Positions 44,053-54,321 of a DNA stretch of 64,000 nt are shown here, one piece after another. Location of the stretch: assembly GCA_009746045.1 (NCBI GenBank), contig RPFO01000072.1, forward strand, positions 2,051,985 to 2,115,984, written 5' to 3'. The notes beneath the pieces were generated by a model. That model was not told the origin of the DNA. It made no database searches and saw only the letters and a program-made list of their open reading frames with translations. The DNA is from Mesostigma viride (taxonomy: Eukaryota > Streptophyta > Mesostigmatophyceae > Mesostigmatales > Mesostigmataceae). Position numbers and translations under genes: made by a program. Numbering within the stretch: the stretch's first letter is position 1; each line of letters starts with the position of its first letter.

Positions 44053-44640
44053 TCGCCCCGTCCCCGGGGGGGTCCCATTGCATGGCCCGGGGGGGGGGCC
44101 GGGGGGGTGGAGGGGGGTCCGAACCCCCCACCCCCGACGATTTATGAGTGTGAGGGTGTGGGGGTCCGAGTCACCCCCACCCCCACCCCCTCCACCCCCA
44201 CCCGCTGCCCCACCCCATGCACCCCCCCTCGGCCCCATTATACCTTTGCCGCCCATTTTTTCCCGCCCAAGCTTTGCCGGCGAGGTTTTTCCTAAGATAG
44301 AGCTGGTCCTGATTTCCATGTGTAAACCTTGGTCGACGTCGGGGGGGCGGGAGGGGGGGGGGGGCGGGGGGGCCGGGGCAAGCCTTCTTTACCCCCCCCC
44401 CCCCCCCCATGCATGGAACGCATGGTGGCAACGCATGATGGGGGGGGGGGGTCTGACCCCCCTAATAACCCTGGGGGGTTTCCCGTGGCAGGGGGTGGGG
44501 GGATCGAGGGGGTGCTTGACCCCCCTCGGGCGATATATCTCCGGATCGAGTTGTCGCGAATATGCTGCTACCGCAGTGTAAAGCGGCTCTCAACTCCCGT
44601 TCATGGCACTGCATGCCTGCCAAGCACCCCTGCTACCCTG
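44053..44640. other. G-run and C-run rich non-coding stretch
   Basis: It contains many homopolymer runs of 6-12 G or C (for example 44085-44130, 44340-44375, 44392-44408, 44440-44450) with a few mixed words. No gene recognised. Homopolymer lengths here are likely to be unreliable in an assembly. Confidence 0.6.
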
Positions 44641-44650
44641 GAAACCACCA

Positions 44651-45490
44651 TGAAAGCATAAATATCCCACTCAACTCTCCTTCCTCATGGAGGATGGGAC
44701 GTTCGCCGACGTCGCTTCCCGCACGGGAACCCAGCAAGGTGACCCCCTCGGCCCCTTTTACCTGTCTGCCCCGCTGCACAAGGCTCTCCAAGGTGTCCAC
44801 GCTGCGCACCCGGATGTCGTGCTCCTCGCCTATATGGACGATATCCATGCCCTTGGCCCGGCCGACGCTGTGGTTGCCGCCTTGGCTGCCCTTGAAGTGG
44901 CCATGGCGGCCATAATATCAACCTTCGCTCACCCTCCCCAAGTCAGTGCAGTCTTTTCGCCCCAGGGGGACTGCTCTGGCAAGTTCCCCGCGGCTATCCC
45001 GGGGGCATTGCAGTGCGGGCGCGTGGTTTCTCGTGCCTAGCTTGGCGTCCCTGTGGGTGACCCTGACTACGTCGAAGAGGAGCTCCGGGCCACCGTGGAA
45101 CAGCGCACCCATGTCCTCGAGACTTGGGGGCGCGCCTCAAGGACCCCCAGACCAAAGGGCTCCTGGACTGTGGTTTTGCGCCCACCCGCGGGTGGTTCAC
45201 TGGCTCCGTGGCGCTCCCCCCCTGGCATGCACTTGGTGCGGCTTGCCGCGGAAGGCCATGACGAGCGCATTCAGGCCGCCTTGCAGGTGCTCCTCCCCGG
45301 CCCTAGCCTGCCAGCTCACTCCTTGCGCTTGGCCACCCTCCCCTGCAGCATGGGCGGGTGTGGGCTCACCCGCGCCTCCCGCCTCGCCCCCGCTGCCTTC
45401 CTTGGCTCTGTTGCTCAGGCCTGGGCGGAGATCCGCCGGTTGGTCCCCAGCGCCGTCAGCGCCATTCCCAACTTGGTCACCCCATCCCCC
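44651..45490 (+). pseudogene. LINE reverse transcriptase fragment
   Basis: GTQQGDPLGPFYLSAPLHKA and the catalytic LLAYMDDIHALG identify a non-LTR reverse transcriptase palm, with thumb-like sequence after it (CSMGGCGLTRASRLAPAAF). An in-frame TAG at 45038-45040 interrupts it; the frame before and after the stop is the same. It ends at the gypsy insertion point. Confidence 0.85.
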
Positions 45491-46063
45491 TGTTACGCCG
45501 CGGATATCTACCTCCACCTCTACCTCTAATGGGCCTGATACTACCTAAACTGGTCAGACCTCCTCTACTTAACCCTCTGGCGAAAGACGAACGTGACGGA
45601 GCTGATCTCAATGCATTAACGTAAGTGTTACTATAATACGCCATACAACCATTTATCAAAACCCGTTTACTCCAGGAATAGAGGAAGGAAACACAACTAC
45701 ACTGCCGTGACCCAAGCCTAAATGTGTCAATTCACTTAACACACGCCGAGTGCACACACAAGGGGTAGAACGCGCATAAATGGTCACCAACGGTCCAACA
45801 CGCTCGGGCCGACATGGCCCTCGCCTACAGGTGCACGCTGGTCCACTAAATCTACTGATGCACGCTGGTCCACTACATTCTACCACAGGATCAGGACCAC
45901 TAGTAAAGTACGCGGCGCGGCGCCCAACGGCACCCAATGTACCACAGTACTGTTACGAGGACAATAATGTCCCGGTAGGAGCCTAAACGTAAACCTAGGG
46001 ACAACCGAGGCAAAGGACCTAATTTACGTCCGTAACTACAACGAATTGTTACGCGACGTAACA
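45491..46063 (-). repeat. 3' LTR of minus-strand gypsy
   Basis: On the minus strand it begins TGTTACGTCGCG and ends CGCGGCGTAACA. Its first ~60 bp are similar to the LTR of the plus-strand copy while the rest has diverged, so the two are different subfamilies. Confidence 0.93.
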
Positions 46064-46435
46064 CCTCCCCCCCCACAAAGGTAGGGAGCCCTCTCCCTAC
46101 GTACAGGGAGGAAACAAGGGGTAGGAAACCTAATGCACCCAGCACACACTAACACAGTCGAAGCCATCCAAGATACAAAGCACCAATAGTTCACACGGTC
46201 TCCACCACCACGCCGGGTGGTGTAGGGTTAGCCAGCACCAAGCCTGGTGGTAGGTTCCCCTAACTGCCTGGAACGGAGTCCTGGCCGGGGGGGACGGCAC
46301 TGGGCAGGACACACAGAGTAAACACATCAGCACCAAGGACCAAGAACAGCCAACCAACTGGCCAGAATATGAGGGCGACTCTACATACCGGAGGGACAAC
46401 ACCCTCAGGTCGGGCCTAAGGCCCTCTATCTAATG
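46064..46435 (-). other. polypurine tract and 3' non-coding region of minus-strand gypsy
   Basis: The C-rich CCTCCCCCCCCACAAAGG at 46064-46081 is the polypurine tract on the minus strand, next to the LTR. The remainder is untranslated and homologous to 39700-40055 of the other copy. Confidence 0.75.
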
Positions 46436-48714
46436 GCCATCCGTCTGGTAGGTACCACGGGAGGCCAGCAGGACTCCAGGTAGGCCTGGTAATGGGCCAC
46501 ATCCTCAACATTGTCATGCCTATCTACGGTGAGGAAAACATCGGCCCACACGCCGTCAGGAAAAAGGCCCAGAAAGGCCCAGTAATACCTATGCTGAGTA
46601 AGAACGACCTGGCCACGGGCCCAGTCCAGGAAACCACAGGCAAAGAGGCGAAGGAAAGGCTCTACCGCGATCAGGCAGAGAGCCCGCAGGAGGAGGCGAT
46701 GATACCGGATCCGAGGGCGCATACCCGTCGGGAAAAACAGGTCCACCAGGGGCTCCACGTTGGACGGCCACAACCGGATGTGCCGAATCTCACGGGAGCG
46801 CCACCGACGCGCACACTGGCGCGACCCGAATGTCTCTAGGTAGTCGCTGGCCGAGGAGGAGGGTGACCGCGGGAGTCTAGACCCTGGCCCGGGAGGGGCG
46901 CCGGACGCCGGGCATCCCACTCGAGGATGGGCTGGAGGACCGTGGTGTACGTAACACCCGGCACCGCAGGAAACTCTACCGTAAGGGCATCCGAAGCCAT
47001 AATGCCCAGAGGCGGAGGGTAAGCCCACTGGAACCCACCGTAGGTGTCCAAGTCGTTGTGGCGCCTAGCCCAGCGATACAGAACGCGCCGAACCAGGATC
47101 TCACCCTGGAACACAGGATCAGCTAAAATAACCATGTCGAAAGGAGGCCGATCAGTCTCAATGGGTAGGCCACGATCCCGAGGCGCCCGACACACCTGGG
47201 AAAACCCGTAGGACATGGGCGAGATGGCAAGCTCGGCGGAGGCGCGCGGCAGGTCACACTGGCGGCAGGCGAGTGCGGACATACCACATCCAGGCACGGG
47301 CGTGTCGCGCGACTCCGGCGTCGCATGCACCACAGAAGGAGCCCTGTCCCGATCACCCTGGGACAACTCCCGGAGGGAGTCGGAAGCGCGGGTAGCGCGA
47401 GGATCCTGACCGGTGGACCGAACAACCGCGGCCAAGGACAGAGAGGCCGAAGGGGCAGGGGCCGAAGCAGGGGCAGGAGCCGACACCGACGCAGGTGACA
47501 CTGGTACAGCAGAGGTCGCGCCGGACCCGAAGCCAGAGGGGCCGTGACGGACCCGCCGCCGAAGCTGGCGCGCCGGTCTCGGTGGCCGGTGCACCCTCAG
47601 GCCACATGTTAAAAATGGGGCCCGTAGGGACAGGCAGTCCTGCATAAGATTGACTACCATCCAGGCTCCAGTCAGGAACCGGAATCCTCTGCGGGGACCA
47701 CCCTCCCAAAGCCTGGGCAGTCCGCTAGTGTCGCCAAAGAAGCCCCGCGACGGCTGCGACTGAGCTGGTGGAGGCTCGGAAGCAGCGACAGCGGGCGCGG
47801 TCACAGGGGCAGGGACTCGCGCGTAGGCGCAGGTACAGCGGTCACAGACGCGGAGGCAGCAGGAGTCGCAGCAGCCGCCGGAACCACAGCGACCGCGGGC
47901 GCAGCGGGGGCGCGGGCGAAGCCGTAGTCGCCGGGGCAACAGAAGGGGTAGGGGCGCGGATCCAGCTGGCGTGCCGGGACCTGCGCCTGGGCCGCAGGAA
48001 GGCCCCAAACGCCGTGGTCAGACTGGATCTGAGCCTGCATAGCCGAGACCGTCGCCGAAAGAGGATCAGGCAAACCCGAAGGGGTAGGCTCCACTGCAAC
48101 ACCCGGGTCGACCGAGGGGACGACGGGACCGGAGAGGGAGGAACAGACGCCGAGGAGGCGGACGCAGCGCTCGAGGCAGAATAATCTGGAGTATAATGTA
48201 CCTCGGCTGGGGCGCCCGAAGGGGCAGGACCATCAACCGCTAGTCCCGCCGCTGATCAGCTATCTCCATGAATTCTACGGCCCGTAAAAGGTCGCAGGGG
48301 TTCTCATCTACCTCAGCATCACCCTCAGCCGGAAGCCAAGGAAACACCTCCCGTAGGCAGGTACGGCCCACAGGGTAGAGAGGTAGGAGAACACACGGCA
48401 ACACCGGAGAACCGCATCTATCTGCCAAGGCGGGACAGCGGAACCACACCCCAACAAACAGTGTCCGGCATCGTCGAACCCGTGCAGGACAAGCTGGTGC
48501 GGCTCATTAGGGGAAGGACCATACCACGTGACCCCGAAGAGGGCCGCCCTGACTAAGCTCGCATGTTGGGCCTGAAGGGCCGGCTGCACAACGCCACCCC
48601 GGTAACATGATCGCGACACCCAACGGCCCGGAAGGGCCTCGAAATACAGCTCAGGGTCCGGTAGGGGCAGGGACGGCAGCGGGCTCTCAGCCGGAGGGGT
48701 AGGCTCTGTCATGA
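46436..48714 (-). pseudogene. gypsy ORF3 (minus copy), extra gene after integrase
   Basis: The ATG at 48714 gives MTEPTPPAESPLPSLPLPDP, then a globular N-terminal part (VVQPALQAQHASLVRAALFG) absent from the other copy. Next come REVFPWLPAEGDAEVDENPC, a Pro/Ala-rich middle, CRQCDLPRASAELAISPMS, and a conserved C-terminus (LVRRVLYRWARRHNDLDTYG; YLETFGSRQCARRWRSREIR; FLRLFACGFLDWARGQVVL). Frameshifts near 48370, 48245, 47580 and 46855 break it here. It occupies the env position but has no signal peptide or TM segment. Not recognised. Confidence 0.7.
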
Positions 48715-49012
48715 CGGCTGCGGAGGGGAGGGGACAACCAACCACCCGTCGACAGCAGACATAACATAAGAGAGGAGAAGGCCTACGACTAGAGCTTGTG
48801 CAGGGTTTTATATTCCTGCAGCAGGCGACTACACCCATCTAGCTCACTCTCCGTATACCAAACCTTATCTACTTCACTACGAGCATACATCCACTTCACT
48901 TTATACTGACGCTGGGTACCGCGGCCCTTTTTGATATCTCGATGGGCCACGATGCTTTCTACTTCGTCTTCTACTTCCCCAGTGTCAGGATTATGCTCTA
49001 AAGGGGCAGGCG

Positions 49013-52000
49013 CTAACTCCCTGCCAGCGAACGTACTAGGGTGGTACAGTTTAAGCTGGCTCCTATGGAAGGTGTTTGAATGCGTTTGCCAAGAGGTAGG
49101 GATATCGACTTATACAAGAAATTTCCTACCCTAGACAACACATGGAAGGGTCCTAAGAAGGCAGGCCTAAGTTTGACCTTCAGTTCTGCTTCAAACTTAT
49201 GAGCAAAACGGCCAACACGGGGGCCTTCTACTAATACTAGATCTCCTACTTCTATCTCAGGTGCTCGTCTATCTAAGGAGGCACGCAACCTAGCAAGGTA
49301 CTTAGCCTGAGCTTTTTGATACCCTGAGATCGCGTGGTCATGAGCAGTTTTCATTCTATCTAGTAAGGACTGTACACCTTCTACAGTATCTCGGGACACA
49401 TCATCCTTGTCCCGTAGAGGACTAGCTAAGAGAGAGGTAGGGGTAAGGGGCTGTCTCCCAGTATCTAAGAAGAAGGGCGTATATCCATGCGCAGCTTGGG
49501 GACAATTGTTGAGGGAGAACTCTACCAAACATAAATAATCCTCCCAATCACTACCCGAGCCATTAACATAGTGCCTAAGCGCTTCTTCTACTACTCTATT
49601 AAGACGCTCTACTAAATGAGAGGAGGAGGAGTGGTAGGCAGTACCGTAGGTAACCTTGGTACCGATGGCAGCGAAAAACTGCTGCCAAAAATCTGAGGTA
49701 AATAATTTATCCTTATCACTAATAAACTGCCTACTCAATCCATGATATCTATATACATTATTGAGGTATAGGCGTGCGCAATCACGTGCGGTGAGTTCTA
49801 AAGGACACGGCACAAGATGGCACATACGAGTAAAACGATCTATGAACACAAGGATTTGGGCATTGCCCCTATCATTCTTTCTAAAAGGTCCTACAAAATC
49901 CATCATGATAGAATCCCAAGGCATGATAGGGTCAGGCAAGGTCCTAGGTTCTGCTATCTGTCCTACATTATTGGGTTTCATTTCCTGGCAAGATTGACAA
50001 GTTCTAACATACTCATCCACATCCTTATAAAGGGAAGGCCAGTAATAAGAGCGGGCTACTAGGTCCCGTACCCGTTTACCACCCTGGTGAGCAGCTAAGT
50101 CATGCAACTCAAAGAGCAAGGAGGAGCGACAGATAGGAGGGACATACAGGCGCCATTGAGGGGGAGAATCTGCTATCTGCACATATAAAAACCCACCTAC
50201 AAATTTACAAGGGTGCTTGCCTAATTGTTGGGGATGTGCAGCAATGGCAGCTAATGCTTCCGGCTCAGTGGCCGTAAATCTACTAATAAGGCGTTCAAGA
50301 TCAGAGGTAGGCATCGCTACAGAAGTATCCAGAACAGGTTTAAAGAGATCTCCTACCGCCTTGCCGAAGAGAAGGGGAGGTCCTAGGGGGACTACGTTTT
50401 CATAAGACTTTCCTGACCTAGTCGCTATATGGCTAAGCGGTATAGAAATTTTATTTTTCCCCTCCCCCCCACCGAGGCCACAGGAAGGGCCTCACACGGG
50501 AGAGAGAGTCCTACGTGAGAAAGGAGATCAGGCATGCGAACAGCTGTATGAAAGAGGTAGGCATAGGAATCATCATCAGGTAGTTCACCATAAGGGGTTA
50601 CACCCATAGTAGTAGGAACTAGAGTAATATTGAGAACATCAAGGTCCTCGAAGAAGGAATAGTCTGCACGACGAGAGAGTGCATCTGGTACTATGTTATC
50701 TACACCCTTGACATACTGAAGTTTAAAAGGGGAAAACTGTGCTAAAAATTCCATCCAGCGCGCTTGCCGAGGGGTAAGGTTGGGTTGGGAGAGAAGATGG
50801 GTAAGGGGACGATGATCCGTTTGGATAACTAACCTATAAGGATCTAGCTCACAGGGTTCATTCAGGCAGACATCAAATTGAGCACCTTTAAGGAAGTGCT
50901 GCCACGCGTGGCAACAATACACCACAGCTAAGAGTTCCTGCTGGTGGACGGGATAGTTACGCTCCGCAGGGAGCATTGTCCTAGAGATATATTCAATTGG
51001 CTGTAAGCCCTGACCCTGATCCTGGAGAAGGACACCACCTATAGCTACTTTACTAGCATCTGTAGCCACAACAAAGGGTTTAGTAGTATCCGGTAGGATG
51101 AGTACAGGAGGGGAAAGGAGTAGGGATTTTAGGCACTGAAAAGCAGACTGACACTCACTACTCCAAACAAAGGGGATATCCTTCTTTAATAAATGATTAA
51201 TAGGGGCTGCTATAGTGGCGAAACGCGGGATAAAACGCCTATAGTAAGAAGCAATTCCTAGGAAACTACGTACACCTTTAACGTCGGTAGGAGTAGGCCA
51301 TTCCTGAATTGACTTAGTTTTATCCGGGTCGGTAGCGACCCCGGCATCTGACAGAACGTGCCCTAAAAATGGGACACTCCTACCCGAACGCACTTTAGCA
51401 CGGCGCGCCCACAAAGAATTTTCAGCCATTATTTCTAATACTTTCTTTAAATCACGTAGGTGCGTTTCAAAATCAGGAGAGTAAATAAGAATATCATCTA
51501 AGTAAGCTTGAGCACAAGAACGGTCATGCTCAGATAAAGAAACAGAGGAGAAGGAGGGATCCTTTAGATCAGAGGACACCTGAGGAAGATGAGAATTTCC
51601 CATAACAGGTCTAAGCACTTCATTCATTAACATTTGAAAAGAGGCAGGCGAGTTACAGAGTCCCATAGCCGCTACTCTAAACTGGTAATGACCAAAAGGG
51701 GTAGCAAAGGCGGTTTTATGGCAATCCTCAGGAGCTATCCGCAACTGCCAAAAACCATCCGCACAATCCAGTACTGTGAAACAAGTGGAACCTTTAACCT
51801 TATTAAATATATCGTCAATACGAGGTAGAGGGTATTTAGATTTCACAGTAATATCATTCAACTTCCTATAATCAGTAACTAGGCGAAACTTGCCATTTGG
51901 CTTAGGAACTAACAGGACACCAGCTGAGTAGGGGGAGTTACTAGGCTCTATCAATCCTGCTTCTAATAATGACACTAAAATCTGTTTTAGTTCCTTTAAC

Positions 52001-52900
52001 TCGGTAGGGCCCATTCTATACATCGGAGAGTGCGTAGGAACTGCACCGTCCTTGATAACTACACGGTGTAAAACAGAACGAGGAGGAGGATAAGAAGGAG
52101 TCTTTTCTTCAAATACTTTTGAGGAATCTATCACAGCCATGTATCTTACTATTTCATTTTCAGTAAATCCTACTCCTATTGTATCCACTGTATTTACATC
52201 TATATCCACACTATTGTTAGTGATAGGTATCTGTTGTACTTCTAACTGAAGGAACATACATAATAGGTATCCATTTTGCTTTAATTCAGAACGTAATTCG
52301 TCATTTGACATTATTACTTCAGGTATAGGTCTTACAGGAGGATCAACAGGTGTAGGAGGAGTAATATCTACCAAGGATAAATTTTCCAATCTATAATGAC
52401 GTTCAGGTACCCAGTAAGAGCTATCTGGAAACCAAATGACCATGGTATCATAATTAATAGTAATCTTATTATCCTGGTGCCAATCTAATCCTAGTAATAC
52501 ATCAGCGGTAGTGATAGGGCCTATAGTGGCCGTCAGGTTGACAGTACGTCCTTGTATAACCATGGGAAGGGACACCGTACCCGGGGAATGACTGGTGCGA
52601 CCATCAGCATAATGAACAGTAACGGGTTTGGTGTGAGGGGTAGGGACTAGTCCTAAACGTCTAACTAGGGCCTCGCTCACAAAGGAGCTAGCCGCACCGC
52701 TATCTACCAACACAGAGACATTCAAGAGTTCATCAGCATGCAAGAAGGGGTCTACAACAGTGTGAGGGACGGTTAAACCACCATTCAAGAACATAAGAGG
52801 ACGCACACGTAGTGGTAGGGAAGATTCAGCTCCTACAGAGGTTATAAAAACAGGCAGGCAAAAATTTTTATCTGGGGTACTATCTAAGGACCTGTCCAGG
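49013..52900 (-). CDS. gypsy pol polyprotein (protease, RT, RNase H, integrase)
   Basis: It lies in the +1 frame relative to gag; the frame is open from the end of gag. Protease: VLVDSGAASSFVSEALVRR. RT: YPLPRIDDIFNKVKG, FGHYQFRVAAMGLCNSPASF, YLDDILIYSP. RNase H: FVVATDASKVAIGGVLLQ, IQTDHRPLTHLL, VPDALSRRADYSFF. Integrase: the H-H-C-C zinc region (LHDLAAHQ…CQSCQEMKPNN), then the D-D-E core with DFVGPF, FISDKDKLFTSDFW and LVERLNRVVEEALR, and a C-terminal SH3-like part (GDLVLVEGPRVGRFAHKFEA). A one-base deletion in a G run near 50465 shifts the frame between RNase H and integrase, so the full product would need frameshifting or is dead. Confidence 0.92.
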
Positions 52901-54203
52901 TTACCCCCGGCTGACAGGCCTACTGTTCCCCCTCCCCCCCAAATCCATAGGAACTAACCCCGAAGAAGACCCTGGCGAAAAAGCCACTGCTGGAGGGTCA
53001 CGAGGGAGCGAAGAGGGTGCGGGAGCCTGATTATCATAGGGGAACCCTGAGGATCCTGTCTGCACAGCATTCAGCCTACTAGGGGTAGCTGAAGGGATGC
53101 GTCCTGAAGTAGGACGAATAGGAGCACGCTGAGGGGTACGAGGAGGGCGAGCGTCGGGATGAGGGGGAGCACCCGAAAGGAACTTGGGGCACTCACGTTT
53201 AAGATGACCTACTTCCTTACAATGATAGCATGTGATATGAGAGACATCAAGGGCTGAAAGGTCAGTAACACAGATATCTAATTCTTCTACAGAGTTAGAG
53301 TAGGCATGAGAGGCCAAAGACTCACACTGAATGAGGTTAGCAAGCTCAGGAGTAATACAGGTTGTGAGATAGTGAGGAACTAATACAGCATCAGAAAGAC
53401 GCCATCTATTATGATTCTGCCACGACTCCGTGTTCTGTGTAAGCAACATAATAAAGGTGAAAAACTGTTGAGGGGTAGACTTGACATCCAGTTTGGGAAG
53501 GTTAGCAAAGAGGGGAAGAGCAGGGGGCTTAGGGGGATTAGAAGAGTCAGTTTTTCCCATAGGGCCACTAGCTTCCACTGCTACATAAGCGGGATAGAAG
53601 GAAGGAAGAGGAAAAGTCTTGGGTAGGGGTCTAGACGGGGCCACCGTTTCAGGCTGGTGCCCATAAGAGAAGGGGACAGTATATTGCTCACGAAGAGAGG
53701 AATAGGCAAAATGATCATAATTTCTGTCATCTAAGGGCATGGTACTGAAATCACTATTAACTTCTAAATCAGCCACACGGGTAGGGACCTGGGCTGCCTC
53801 ATAGGCCGTCTCAGGGTAGGACCAGGAAGCAGGTGGGTAAAAGGGAACTGCACTAGGGCGCCCAGAAGGACCGACAGGGGCAGAGGCACGACCCGTGTTA
53901 AGAGCAGGCATGGAAGGAACAGGGTGGGAAGGAGGCCTAAAAACATTGTTAGTTAGTGAGGACCTGCTGGAGGGTTGAGCCAAGGTTGCAGGAGGGGCAG
54001 GGGCCTGGTTCAGGGTAAGGGAAGGGTCATCACTAAATCTGACTTGCATACGTTGACGTTGTTCATAGGTAGGAGGGGTAAGTGAGGGACGACGGCGACC
54101 ATCAGCAAGAGGAGAAGGAGGTGAGGCACGAAGATTACCTTGAGGAGTGAGATGGTGTACCGTTTCAAGTGAGTCCCGTCGGTTACCCCGATTGTTGTTA
54201 TGG

Positions 54204-54237
<34 letters not shown>

Positions 54238-54289
54238 TAGTAGGAGTATTGGTAGGTATAGGCGACAGATTATCACCCACTGGATCCAT
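52901..54289 (-). CDS. gypsy gag (462 aa, internally deleted)
   Basis: Starts MDPVGDNLSPIPTNTPTM, has an Asn run from an AAT/AAC microsatellite, SLTPPTYEQRQRMQVRFSDD, a Pro/Ser-rich stretch, then PKLDVKSTPQQFFTFIMLL. The CCHC knuckle CYHCKEVGHLKREC lies about two thirds along. Compared with the plus copy, about 400 bp between ASHAYSNSV and EELDICVTD are missing, removing the main capsid helices, although the frame is preserved. The product probably cannot assemble alone. Confidence 0.88.
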
Positions 54290-54321
54290 TTTTGTTTAAG
54301 TAAATGATCAAAAATCTAACT

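Noticed and set aside
45491..46063. Solo LTR
   Set aside because: It is one of a matched pair; the partner at 57319-57892 and the shared CCCCC duplication define a full element.
46436..48714. Retroviral-type envelope after integrase
   Set aside because: The position fits, but there is no signal peptide, TM anchor or cleavage-like site, and the protein is Pro/Ala-rich.
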